A DNA stretch of 64,000 nt, taken from NCBI RefSeq assembly GCF_021278025.1, contig NZ_JAIBHJ010000007.1, positions 140,480 through 204,479 of the forward strand, read 5' to 3'. Positions 19,785-28,030 of the stretch are shown piece after piece; positions within the stretch are counted from its first letter, which is position 1; every line of letters starts with the position of its first letter. The translations under genes and the position numbers were made by a program. The DNA is from Motilimonas sp. E26 (GTDB lineage Bacteria; Pseudomonadota; Gammaproteobacteria; Enterobacterales; CBDFNC01). The notes below the pieces were generated by a model, which saw only the letters and a list, made by a program, of their open reading frames with translations, searched no databases and had not been told where the DNA came from.

Positions 19785-19898
19785 CTAACGCCTAGTTCAA
19801 AGGCTTGATAACACAAGCGACAGTTTAGGCTAAAATACGCGCAGCGTATAGCCTAAACCGAGCGGTGTGTTGAAAGTCCTTTGGAACGGCTTGTTATG
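19785..19898 (-). mobile_element. Integron attC recombination site (VCR-like)
   Basis: The minus-strand sequence starts ATAACAAGCCGTTCCAAAGG just after the ankyrin gene stop and ends CCTTTGAACTAGGCGTTAGC just before the next cassette gene. The two ends are imperfect inverted complements, with extra unpaired bases as in attC bottom-strand folds. Between them lies a central stem GTTTAGGCTA/TAGCCTAAAC with an inner TACGC/GCGTA. Length (about 114), ends and position between two co-oriented small genes match Vibrio/Shewanella-type attC sites. No intI integrase is present in the window. Confidence 0.75.
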
Positions 19899-20394
19899 AG
19901 TTGACTAGATTTCTGATACATTCCTTAACATCTGGAGAATTAGCAAAAATATTTGCAAAAAAATTTCCGTCTAGAATTTTTCCATATTCAGAGATATTGG
20001 CTTTAGTATTAGCGCCGTTATTAGCAAGAAACTCAATAATCTTAATTGAATTGCGGCTGCAAGCTTTTAAAAATGGGGTTTTGTCCATATATGCTCTTAA
20101 CTCGATATCAGCTCCATATTCGAGCAGTTTTTGTATTAATGAGATTGCGAGTTCTTCTTTATACTCACCCATTTCAATTAATTGATGAAGCGGAGCTTCA
20201 CCACACTCATTGATAAAGTTTGCATTTGCTCTTTTACTAAGCGAATACTCAAGAACCTCAAAATTGTATTCTTTGCAAGCCCATAAAAGAACGGTATCAC
20301 CAGAGTCATCGAGCAAGTCAATATCTTCAAATTCGGCTATGATTTCAATAATATCCTCATTGCTTAAATCTCGAAAATCATAAGTATAATCCAT
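19894..20394 (-). CDS. Ankyrin-repeat protein (integron cassette gene)
   Basis: The 166-residue protein has about three to four ankyrin repeats, for example GDTVLLWACKEYNFEVLEY, CGEAPLHQLIEMGEY and DKTPFLKACSRNSIKIIEFL, each with the usual helix-turn-helix pattern and Gly/Asn turn. Such proteins bind other proteins; the partner is unknown. It has no signal peptide. Its stop codon merges into the attC site that follows, and GCGTTATGAG about 20 bases upstream of its start looks like the end of a preceding attC. It is therefore read as a complete cassette. Confidence 0.75.
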   Translation of the reverse strand: MDYTYDFRDLSNEDIIEIIAEFEDIDLLDDSGDTVLLWACKEYNFEVLEYSLSKRANANFINECGEAPLHQLIEMGEYKEELAISLIQKLLEYGADIELRAYMDKTPFLKACSRNSIKIIEFLANNGANTKANISEYGKILDGNFFANIFANSPDVKECIRNLVNS

Positions 20395-20427
20395 GCTAAA
20401 TCTCCATACCGAAACTCATAACGCTTA

Positions 20428-20447
20428 TTATACGGAATTCCGTATAA
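20428..20447. repeat. Perfect 20-bp palindrome at the island edge
   Basis: TTATACGGAATTCCGTATAA is an exact palindrome of 20 bases. On the minus strand it is followed by TAAGCGTTATGAG, which resembles an attC end, so it may be the hairpin of a short attC site forming the outer border of the ankyrin cassette. Confidence 0.55.
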
Positions 20448-20880
20448 ATCCCGCACGTTACCGCACGAAAATCGTCATTCCGCATAAAATAAATTAATAA
20501 TATTCAGCCAGTTAAATGCTCTTTTGTTAACCGTAACAAGCAACACAGGGGAAAACAAAGGGAGCCTAGTATTTACCGAGATCAAATTTGGCCCCCATAA
20601 AGAATTCAGCTGATTCATTTTGTGATTATATATCAAAGTGTTAGAAACAAGGTGTGAACAAAGCGAGACTTTTACTATTTATTTACCGCACCAAAATTTG
20701 GCAAAACCAGCTAAACTCCATTACACCTGTATAAATAAACATCAAACAGACGGTAAGTCACGGCCACCCGTTTCATCATTCTTTTGCCGCTAAACAACAA
20801 AATACAGGTCAGTTACCGTCTGCAAATAGACCTCACCCCCAACTCAAGTTATCATAGCGCTATTATTTATTGCTTGAGTT
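20448..20880. other. Intergenic region between cassette island and rlmJ
   Basis: About 430 bases have no supportable gene. The stretch is AT-rich, and its right end must hold the rlmJ promoter. A GGTAAGTCACGGCCAC string near 20752 resembles GGTAAAGTCATGGCCAC at about 19175-19190 in the island, suggesting further mobile-element debris. I see nothing else definite. Confidence 0.4.
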
Positions 20881-20886
20881 GTGCCC

Positions 20887-21729
20887 TTGTTAAGCTATCG
20901 CCATTCCTACCATGCTGGCAATTTTGCCGATGTACTAAAACACCTTGTTGCGCTGCGTATTTTTCGTCATTTAAATGCCAAGCCTAAGCCCTATTTGTAT
21001 TTAGACACTCACAGCGGCCCCGGCGGTTATGCCCTTAACTCTGAGCATGCACAAAAAACGCAAGAATACCTCACTGGCATTGCCAAACTTTGGCAACAAG
21101 GGAATTTACCCGAGCCATTGCAAGACTACGTTGACCTAATCAAAGACTTTAACGAAGGCGGCGAACTAGCCCACTACCCCGGCTCACCATCCATTGCCAA
21201 AGCTGTGCTGAGTGAACACGACAGACTAAACCTGTTTGAGCTGCACACCACTGAGATTGAATTACTAAAACAAACCTTTCCTCGTGAGCGTCGCACGGCG
21301 GTTGAGCATGGCGACGGCTTTAAAGGCTTAATTGCCAAAGTACCGCCTAAAGAGCGCCGCGGCTTTGTGTTAATTGACCCGCCGTATGAGATAAAATCTG
21401 ACTACGACAAAGTGGTGAGCACTGTAATTGCTGCTCATAAGCGTTTTGCAACGGGCGTCTATGCCATTTGGTATCCCGTAGTAGAGCGTTATCGCATTAA
21501 GCAGATGGAGCAAGGCTTTATTAACAGTGGTATTCGCAACATTCAATTGTTTGAACTGGCGATTAAACCAGATACCACTGAGCGCGGCATGACCTCAAGC
21601 GGCATGATAGTGATTAACCCGCCATGGAAACTAAAAGCGGAAATGGACGCCTGTTTGCCCCTGCTGGCTGAGTTACTTGGCGACAACCAACAAGGTTTTT
21701 TCCGCAGCGAGCAATTGGTACCGGAATAA
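20887..21729 (+). CDS. rlmJ: 23S rRNA (adenine2030-N6)-methyltransferase
   Basis: RlmJ methylates A2030 of 23S rRNA. The sequence starts LSYRHSYHAGNFADVLKH, nearly the E. coli RlmJ N-terminus. The SAM loop LDTHSGPGGY and catalytic motif IDPPYEIKSDY (DPPY) are present. A GTG at 20881 is in frame, but the TTG at 20887 gives MLSYRHS and exactly 280 residues, the length of E. coli RlmJ. TTG is therefore the likely start. Confidence 0.92.
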   Translation: MLSYRHSYHAGNFADVLKHLVALRIFRHLNAKPKPYLYLDTHSGPGGYALNSEHAQKTQEYLTGIAKLWQQGNLPEPLQDYVDLIKDFNEGGELAHYPGSPSIAKAVLSEHDRLNLFELHTTEIELLKQTFPRERRTAVEHGDGFKGLIAKVPPKERRGFVLIDPPYEIKSDYDKVVSTVIAAHKRFATGVYAIWYPVVERYRIKQMEQGFINSGIRNIQLFELAIKPDTTERGMTSSGMIVINPPWKLKAEMDACLPLLAELLGDNQQGFFRSEQLVPE

Positions 21730-21837
21730 TTTACTAGTCGCACTGGCGCGTTTGCCAACAACGCGCCTTACTGTTGCGGTGACAGAGGAAATTAAATCGA
21801 CGATGAAAACTGCTGGTTAGGCCATTTCACAAACAGG

Positions 21838-22419
21838 TTAGCGCTGCTTGAACTGCGCATCTGTTATGCCGTATAACACTCGGTCATCAAAGCCAGTATC
21901 TACTTTATAATAATTTTTTTGTGTTCCTTCTAAGGTGTAGCCACACTTTTCCATCACTTTATAAGAGCCCACATTACTCAGGTAGCAGTCAGCGGTTACT
22001 TTATGGGCGCCTAGCTCTGTAAACGCAAGCTTGGTCATAAAGGCACACACTAAAGACGCAATACCTTGACCCCAAGCATGCTCCGCAAGTTGATAACCCA
22101 CTTCAAAATTGCCTTGCATAAACATAACCTTAGGTAAGCCTGCCATCCCCATATAAGCGCCATCGAGATCTCGAATGATAGCCGTTGGACTTTCAGGCCA
22201 TTCGCCTTTTGCTATCGCTTGTTGTACGTTTTCGATGATCGGGTTAAAAAAACCTTCATATAATTCAACTGGCGCGGGTGCGAAAAAAAGATATTTAGTT
22301 ACATTTGGGTTATCCAACATTGCAATGATGTCTTTAAGATCGTCTTGAGTGATCAGCTTGATCGTTAGTTTGTCACTTAGCGGGACGGCTTTACCTTGTT
22401 TGAATAGTGATATAGACAC
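21838..22419 (-). CDS. GNAT acetyltransferase, RimJ/RimL-like
   Basis: The protein of about 193 residues is a GNAT-fold N-acetyltransferase of the RimJ/RimL/SpeG type. An N-terminal LSDKLTIKLITQDDL strand is followed by the acetyl-CoA binding region around EVGYQLAEHAWGQGIASLVC, where the loop is HAWGQGIA, and by SNVGSYKVMEKCGYTLEGT. The substrate is unknown. A TTG at 22452 is in frame, but a GTG at 22419 has an AAGGA Shine-Dalgarno eight bases before it and better suits the family start. Confidence 0.8.
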   Translation of the reverse strand: MSISLFKQGKAVPLSDKLTIKLITQDDLKDIIAMLDNPNVTKYLFFAPAPVELYEGFFNPIIENVQQAIAKGEWPESPTAIIRDLDGAYMGMAGLPKVMFMQGNFEVGYQLAEHAWGQGIASLVCAFMTKLAFTELGAHKVTADCYLSNVGSYKVMEKCGYTLEGTQKNYYKVDTGFDDRVLYGITDAQFKQR

Positions 22420-22534
22420 TGGCTGTTTCCTTGGCTTTTTAATATGGGCCAAGGATAATGGGCGATTGTTGTCGAGGATTGAACATTTGCGACATTTGCA
22501 GCAAGGCTAATTATCCCGCAACATAACAGCAGCC

Positions 22535-23356
22535 CTACTCAAAATCACCATAAGCATCAATCACTAAGTCTCGAGCATTCAAATAACCTGATGGTGTCAC
22601 CCCAATAACTTGCTTCATTTGCCTGATCAAATGAGGCTGATCGCTGAAACCAAACTGGCTTGCCATTTCAGCCCAATTGGCCTTATTTGGCTGTTGATGC
22701 AAATGCATAAACAGCGCTTCAAACTTGACGATGCTTTGATACTGCTTAATGCCTATCCCTACCGTTTTCTTAAACGCTCGCTCTAACGTTCGCTTTGTTG
22801 TAAAGCACTGTTGAGCCAAATTATCGCTGGTAAATAAACCATTATGTTGCTCTATTAAGGCTAATGCTTTTTCAACAAGAATAACCGACCTGTCCCTTTG
22901 AACCGATTTCATCAGCGGCTGTAGATCTTGCTCTACACGCTCCAATATGGCCGCTTTTTCACCCTCCACAATCAGTGACTGGTAATCACTTGACGAGAGT
23001 AGATGAGCAAGCCAATCAAGCTCTAAACATTGGTCAATCACTCCCGACTCTTGCTGTTGCAGCTGATATAGCGCCGTTGGTGTAAATCGAATACCCAACC
23101 GAGTTAATGGAGCGTCATCATTTAAGATAAGGGTTTGTGTACTGGGTGTAATAAGATGGGAGCCGGTCCCGACAAAGTGACTCGCTTTGTTCTGGTAATC
23201 ATAAGTTTGAGTTGAAGGCGTGATAATGTAATGTGCGTTCACATTCGGTATCAACTGGGGCATAAACGCTATCGACTCGCCCTGCTTTACCTCTAGGTAC
23301 CAAACCCAATCAACAAGGTGTTTAATCGACTCAATTTGATGTTTCCAAGTAATCAT
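22535..23356 (-). CDS. AraC-family transcriptional regulator
   Basis: The 273-residue regulator has an N-terminal DUF6597-like sensor region (about residues 1-170) and a C-terminal AraC double helix-turn-helix. The latter shows SDNLAQQCFTTKRTLERAFKK and FGFSDQPHLIRQMKQVIGVTP (split motif, about residues 195-262). A GGGAG sequence precedes the ATG. No obvious target is adjacent. A second regulator of similar architecture lies 480 bp away on the other strand, and they may be paralogues. Confidence 0.85.
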   Translation of the reverse strand: MITWKHQIESIKHLVDWVWYLEVKQGESIAFMPQLIPNVNAHYIITPSTQTYDYQNKASHFVGTGSHLITPSTQTLILNDDAPLTRLGIRFTPTALYQLQQQESGVIDQCLELDWLAHLLSSSDYQSLIVEGEKAAILERVEQDLQPLMKSVQRDRSVILVEKALALIEQHNGLFTSDNLAQQCFTTKRTLERAFKKTVGIGIKQYQSIVKFEALFMHLHQQPNKANWAEMASQFGFSDQPHLIRQMKQVIGVTPSGYLNARDLVIDAYGDFE

Positions 23357-23382
23357 GAGGCTCCCTTAACGACGTATCAGTA

Positions 23383-23429
23383 TATACCCAATCTACTTGA
23401 AGATGCATGTTTCACGTTGATTAGATACA
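23383..23429. repeat. Degenerate copy of the TATACCCAATC palindromic repeat
   Basis: TATACCCAATCTACTTGAAG opens the element and ATGC follows. The opposite arm (about 23414-23428) is decayed. It is the same element as the well-preserved copy at 34072-34128. Confidence 0.6.
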
Positions 23430-23510
23430 TCGACCATCAAGAGTCAATCAATTAACGCTTACCCCTCTGTTACTTAACCTCAGTTTTGCTTAAACCTATT
23501 ACGAATGGAT

Positions 23511-23629
23511 AAAGTATATTTTTACTGCAAAATTTCTTTTTCAGGGATGAAAACGCAAAGCGTATAGGGACATATTTACCGCGTTTTTGCAGGGGAATAT
23601 ACTATTTTGCTTACCCAGAACTCGGGTTA
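23511..23629. repeat. 119-bp intergenic repeat, copy A
   Basis: This 119-bp stretch closely matches 61292-61410, including GGGATGAAAACGCAAAGC, TATAGGGACATATT, GCGTTTTTGCAG and the terminal CGGGTTA. AAAACGC and GCGTTTT form an internal inverted repeat. It occupies the 477-bp gap upstream of the second AraC gene. The rest of this gap holds only the decayed palindrome at 23383-23429. Confidence 0.8.
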
Positions 23630-23833
23630 CTTATTCTGTCTCCGTAATGATGAAATGATATCGCGCTTGATTTTTCATTGGGAGAACTTATCTTAATAAA
23701 ATATGAGCAAATATTGTTGGCGTTATTGTGCAACAGTAAAATTGATGAAGGATAGGCCGGGTTTTATGCACCACACCATACGAATAGAAAACGAGTGGTT
23801 AACAAAGCTTATGTTTAGTAAATCAATCTTAAA

Positions 23834-24640
23834 ATGTTGTTAGATTATAACCCAATGCAAGGCGCTGTCGCTGATGATCGCGCGTATATAACGCGGCAAC
23901 CGCTCCCCCCATTAAATCGTTGGGTGCAATCATACTGGCAGCTAAAAGTAGCTAAAGGTCAATTTTTATATCATAGCGTGCCAGATAACTGTGTAGATTG
24001 GATAATTAATCTAAACAGCGCCAGCGATAACTTTCTTGTTCCACCGTTTCTCTCATCTACCTTGTTTCATATCGACGGGCCGGCGTCCTTTTTTGGCATT
24101 CGTTTTCGAATTCTCGGCCATCGTGGCCTGATTGCTATCCCATTAGGAGAGTGGGGAATGGCAGGTAGTGTAAAGGCGGCAGACTTATTACCCACTGCGA
24201 TTGTTTGTTCGGTATTTGGGTCCCTTGAAAATTCAAAGTGCTTTGACGAATGTTGCAATAACCTGTCGAAAGTCATGCTGTCTGCAGTCAAGTTTGCCGA
24301 TGTTGATGTTCGTCTGGCGCGCTACATCAGATACTGTTACAAAAATGTTAGCTCCCACCTTGATCTATCAGATAGCCAGTGTGCTGAGTTTGGCGTGTCT
24401 GCACGCCAGCTAAGAAGGTTAACCAAGCAACACCTTGGACTGCTTCCTAAAGACTTTGGCAAGGTAATGAAATTTCAGAGCACTCTCAAAGGGATGAATA
24501 CACTGGCGTGTAACCAAGCATACCTAGATCATTTTTACGACCAACCGCATTTCATTCGCGAGTTTAAACGTTTGTCTGGGGTAACTCCTACTCAGTTTTT
24601 AAAGATGTCCGTTTTATACAATCACTTCTCTGTTGATTGA
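23834..24640 (+). CDS. AraC-family transcriptional regulator
   Basis: The 268-residue protein has an N-terminal DUF6597-like domain (RQPLPPLNRWVQSYWQLKV and HSVPDNCVDWIINL) and a C-terminal AraC DNA-binding domain. The latter shows FGVSARQLRRLTKQHLGLLP and DQPHFIREFKRLSGVTPTQF. The start is uncertain because no strong ribosome binding site precedes the ATG. The VOC protein gene follows in the same direction 46 bases later and is the likely partner or target. Confidence 0.82.
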   Translation: MLLDYNPMQGAVADDRAYITRQPLPPLNRWVQSYWQLKVAKGQFLYHSVPDNCVDWIINLNSASDNFLVPPFLSSTLFHIDGPASFFGIRFRILGHRGLIAIPLGEWGMAGSVKAADLLPTAIVCSVFGSLENSKCFDECCNNLSKVMLSAVKFADVDVRLARYIRYCYKNVSSHLDLSDSQCAEFGVSARQLRRLTKQHLGLLPKDFGKVMKFQSTLKGMNTLACNQAYLDHFYDQPHFIREFKRLSGVTPTQFLKMSVLYNHFSVD

Positions 24641-24686
24641 AGAATAATGTATTGCACTTAATCAACAGTTAAAGAGAGTAAGTAAG

Positions 24687-25085
24687 ATGATTGAAATTGA
24701 AGCGATGTTCCCTGTGATGGTAACGACAAACTTGGAAGCGGTGAAAACGTTCTATGAATCTGTGTTTGGATTTAATGCTGTGTTTTTTGACGCTGACTTT
24801 TACTTGCATTTGGTATCACCAAGCTCAGGCGTCCAGCTTGGATTCTTAAGGCCGGAGCATGCAACTCAACCTGAGTTTCTGCGGCCACTGATGTCCCCTG
24901 AGGGATACGTGATATCGCTAGAGGTTAAAGATGCCGCTCAGGCATATGCCGAAGCACAAAAAATGGATTTGACGATTGCGATGGCGCTAAAAGAAGAAGC
25001 TTGGGGACAAGTACATTTTATGCTACAAGACCCAAGCGGTTTTCGAATTGATGTCGTTCAGCATTTAGAAGCTTCAGGCAATTAG
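24687..25085 (+). CDS. VOC-superfamily (glyoxalase/bleomycin-resistance fold) protein
   Basis: The 132-residue single-domain vicinal oxygen chelate protein has paired beta-alpha-beta-beta-beta modules. It opens MFPVMVTTNLEAVKTFYESV and ends with MLQDPSGFRIDVVQHLE, where the conserved metal-ligand-like Asp-Pro-Gly/Ser region sits. Family members include glyoxalases, dioxygenases and antibiotic-binding proteins, and the activity is not predictable. A good AGAG-containing ribosome binding site lies before the ATG. It is probably co-transcribed with, or controlled by, the preceding AraC gene. Confidence 0.82.
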   Translation: MIEIEAMFPVMVTTNLEAVKTFYESVFGFNAVFFDADFYLHLVSPSSGVQLGFLRPEHATQPEFLRPLMSPEGYVISLEVKDAAQAYAEAQKMDLTIAMALKEEAWGQVHFMLQDPSGFRIDVVQHLEASGN

Positions 25086-25108
25086 TCAGCTCAAAAATCC
25101 ATATCCAT

Positions 25109-25142
25109 AAGTATAAGTGTCGCGAAGCCGACATTTATACTT
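25109..25142 (+). repeat. REP-like hairpin repeat, copy 3 (best preserved)
   Basis: AAGTATAAGTGTCG-cgaagc-CGACATTTATACTT is an inverted repeat with about 14-bp arms and two mismatches. It lies after the VOC gene stop in the sense orientation. Its core is shared with the copies at 18561-18599 and 19305-19337. Confidence 0.7.
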
Positions 25143-25354
25143 AATTCAGCCGTTTGCAGAGCAAATTATGTTCGGTCGTTACCGCGTTAGCCAAGCAGCC
25201 AATCGATTTTACCTCTGATATGTAAATAGAATACGTTAACTCAGCATGGGACTTGATCACTCCCACATTTCCAGCGGAGTATAAAGCCATTGCTGACTCG
25301 CGCGCCTAAATCGCCTAGACTAATGCGATGAACAATTAACTCACTGAGAAGGTT

Positions 25355-25978
25355 ATGATTTTAGACTTTGCTAAGCTTTCGCCAAATCAGATTTATCACA
25401 CTTTAACTCAAACCATTGTGCCGCGCCCGATAGCTTGGGTGTTGTCGAAAAATGCTCAAGATACGCTTAATTTAGCGCCATTTTCGTACTTCACCGCCAT
25501 TAGCTCAAACCCCGCTATTTTGATGTATGCCGTGGGTAAAAAACCTACTGGCGAATATAAAGACTCCGCCACCAATGTGGAGTTAAACCAAGAGTTAGTG
25601 ATCCACATTGCCGATACCAGCTTGGCCGCGGTGGTAACCGAATCAGCCTCTTCATTGCCAAACGATGAGTCTGAGTTACAACTAGCCAACTTAACCCACC
25701 TTAATCTGGTGGAATTCACTGGTTCAAGTTTGCCGCGTATTGAGCAATGTAAAATTGCTTTCGCGTGTAAACTACACAAGGTAGTAGAAATGGGCGAGTT
25801 GCCAATGAAGCTGATGTTTGTGGAAGTGACACGCGCTTATCTTGATCCGCAAGTGGCCACTCTTAGCGAAGATGGCCGCCATAAAATAGATGCCCTCGCA
25901 CTGGATCCCCTTGCCCGTTTAGGCGGCGCAGAATACGCAAATTTAGCCAGTGTATTTAAATCAGAGCGACCTAAATAG
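25355..25978 (+). CDS. Flavin-reductase-like FMN-binding split-barrel protein
   Basis: The 207-residue protein has the flavin reductase/DIM6-NTAB split-barrel fold. Its N-terminus IVPRPIAWVLSKNAQDTLNL leads into NLAPFSYFTAISSNPAILMY, a hallmark FMN-binding region, and is followed by KDSATNVELNQELVIHI. Members act as flavin reductases or FMN-containing oxidoreductases. It stands alone downstream of the REP-like repeat. Confidence 0.85.
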   Translation: MILDFAKLSPNQIYHTLTQTIVPRPIAWVLSKNAQDTLNLAPFSYFTAISSNPAILMYAVGKKPTGEYKDSATNVELNQELVIHIADTSLAAVVTESASSLPNDESELQLANLTHLNLVEFTGSSLPRIEQCKIAFACKLHKVVEMGELPMKLMFVEVTRAYLDPQVATLSEDGRHKIDALALDPLARLGGAEYANLASVFKSERPK

Positions 25979-26044
25979 CCGATTAACTTTTAAATATTAA
26001 CGAGTAAAATGCGCCATCGCTGATCATGCCAAACAGCATTCACA

Positions 26045-28030
26045 TCAGCGACTGCGCATTAATAGGAAAATAAAATAGCCACCGCCGATTATCGAGACCA
26101 AAATACCGGCAGATATTTGTCCCGGATAAACAACAATTTGTCCTAGCCAATCTGCGGTTAGCATTAATAATGCTCCCAATAATGCAGCAACTACTAGTTG
26201 CGGCTTAACTTGTTTAGCACCCAGCATGATGGCCATGTGCGGAGCCAGTAAACCCACAAATGCCACGGGTCCCATCGTCGTGGTGACAATCGCACATAAC
26301 ATGGCGACACAGCTCAACAGTAAGACATAAGCCCAACTTACATTTAACCCTCGAGCAGTGGCAAAGCTTCGTCCAACAGAAATCAACGTAAGCCAGCGCG
26401 ATGCGCTTATGCTCAATCCAGCTAACACCAGCACCACAGCAAGTAACATTAATGCGTGTGAGCCTTGCGCTCGATAGGCTGAGCCAGATAGCCAGGTTAA
26501 AATAACGTATTCGTCTTCACCACCGCGTGTTAGCGCAAAATGCACCAATGCTTCAATCATGGCGGTTAATGAAATGCCCGTTAGTATCAGCATTGACGGC
26601 GCATACTGGTGCTTTTTGCCCAAGAGTAGCAACAAAGCCAGCACCAGCATGCTGCCACTGAATGCCACCAATGGCCCGGATTCATGAATGGAGACACCAA
26701 ACAATAAACTACTGCCCACTAAAGTAAATGTGGCACCGGCACTGATCCCCAATAAGTCAGGGCTGGCTAAAGGGTTGTACACTAAGCGTTGCAACATTGC
26801 TCCCGCGATGGCTAACCCTGCTCCAGCGGCTAAGGTGGTGACCATTCGCGGCCAACGAACCGACCAGACAAATTCATTTGGCAAGAGCAATGAAACGCCA
26901 TTGCCACTGTAGCTAAACAAGGTATATAACAATGTTGCCAGCACCAAGCATGCGCCTAACAACCAACCCGTATAACGCCCCAAATGCGCGCGCCCGCCTG
27001 GTAAGCTAATCGATAAACTGTCTTGCGCTCTAAAATGATGCCGAGCAATCCAAATTAATGCAGGTGCACCAATCATCGCGGTCGCGGTGCCACTAGGAAT
27101 AATGTCGACACTGTAAGCTCCTACCCAGAGAGCCAAACTATCGGTAGCACAGAGTAATATCGCGCCCAGTATTAAGCTAAACCAAAGCTCATCTCTTGCG
27201 GTGCGAGCACCTAATATTCGCGCAACATTGGGCGCTAATAAACCAATAAAGCTAATAACGCCAACCGCGGTGATCACACTCGCGACGAGCCATAAACCAA
27301 TCGCAATAAAGCCAAGAAACATTGGCACCACACTTACGCCACGCGCAGTTGCGCCTTGCTGGCCGAGTTTAAGCACCGTTAGCAAACGCGGGGCAAACAA
27401 CAAGATAGCCAGGGCAACGGTAATTTTAGGCAATAACCACTGTAGCCAAGACCAACCATTTTGCCCTAAATCGCCAGCGCCCCAAATAAATAAATTTTTC
27501 GCGTACTGATCATTAAGTAAAATAATCGCGCTGGCTATCGCGCCCAATAAAATGTTCACCGTCATGCCCGCCAATACAATCGGCAGGCCACTCACATTAC
27601 GAATTCCCACTATTGCCAGCACCAACAGCAACGTTAAAACCGACCCCATTAATGCCGCTATGGCACTGTACTCTCCCACCCAACTTGGGAAAAAGACATT
27701 GATAATCACCAACGCAAGCCAAGCGCCAGACGCCGTGCCCAAGGTCAAGGGCGACATTAACGGGTTTTGTGTTAGCTGCTGCATTAAGCTACCAACCAAA
27801 CCTAACATTGCACCGACAATTAGCCCCATCAACCAACGCGGTAACTGCACGTAGTAATAGTTAATTTCGGTAAACGATTCAGCAGGTGTACCAAACAAAA
27901 GTGCGCTTTGTTCGAACAATGTCAGAACATGACCATTAAAAGAGGTATCACTGGCCATACCACCTAGCTGCAGGTGGAGAAAAGAAATGACGCACAAGGC
28001 CACCAGCGTCATGGTGTAACGTATTATCAA
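26045..28030 (-). CDS. fhuB: Iron(III)-hydroxamate ABC transporter permease FhuB
   Basis: The 661-residue protein is a fused double permease of the FecCD/BtuC type, the arrangement characteristic of FhuB. Each half has about ten membrane segments and a conserved coupling region: GVISFIGLLAPNVARILGA in the N-half and GPVAFVGLLAPHMAIMLGA in the C-half. It moves ferric hydroxamate siderophores across the inner membrane with FhuC and FhuD. Its start overlaps the fhuD stop by 4 bases, indicating translational coupling, and it is the last gene of the siderophore operon. Confidence 0.92.
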   Translation of the reverse strand: MIIRYTMTLVALCVISFLHLQLGGMASDTSFNGHVLTLFEQSALLFGTPAESFTEINYYYVQLPRWLMGLIVGAMLGLVGSLMQQLTQNPLMSPLTLGTASGAWLALVIINVFFPSWVGEYSAIAALMGSVLTLLLVLAIVGIRNVSGLPIVLAGMTVNILLGAIASAIILLNDQYAKNLFIWGAGDLGQNGWSWLQWLLPKITVALAILLFAPRLLTVLKLGQQGATARGVSVVPMFLGFIAIGLWLVASVITAVGVISFIGLLAPNVARILGARTARDELWFSLILGAILLCATDSLALWVGAYSVDIIPSGTATAMIGAPALIWIARHHFRAQDSLSISLPGGRAHLGRYTGWLLGACLVLATLLYTLFSYSGNGVSLLLPNEFVWSVRWPRMVTTLAAGAGLAIAGAMLQRLVYNPLASPDLLGISAGATFTLVGSSLLFGVSIHESGPLVAFSGSMLVLALLLLLGKKHQYAPSMLILTGISLTAMIEALVHFALTRGGEDEYVILTWLSGSAYRAQGSHALMLLAVVLVLAGLSISASRWLTLISVGRSFATARGLNVSWAYVLLLSCVAMLCAIVTTTMGPVAFVGLLAPHMAIMLGAKQVKPQLVVAALLGALLMLTADWLGQIVVYPGQISAGILVSIIGGGYFIFLLMRSR

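Noticed and set aside
19772..19816. Fifteen extra N-terminal codons of the secreted cassette protein
   Set aside because: These codons lie inside the attC site and precede a good signal peptide with its own ribosome binding site.
20731..20746. LexA-like site (CTGT-N8-ACAT)
   Set aside because: The second half-site is imperfect, and no SOS-type gene follows; rlmJ is not a known LexA target.
27201..27854. Open frames opposite fhuB
   Set aside because: They are shadows of the hydrophobic, leucine-rich fhuB codons without start signals.
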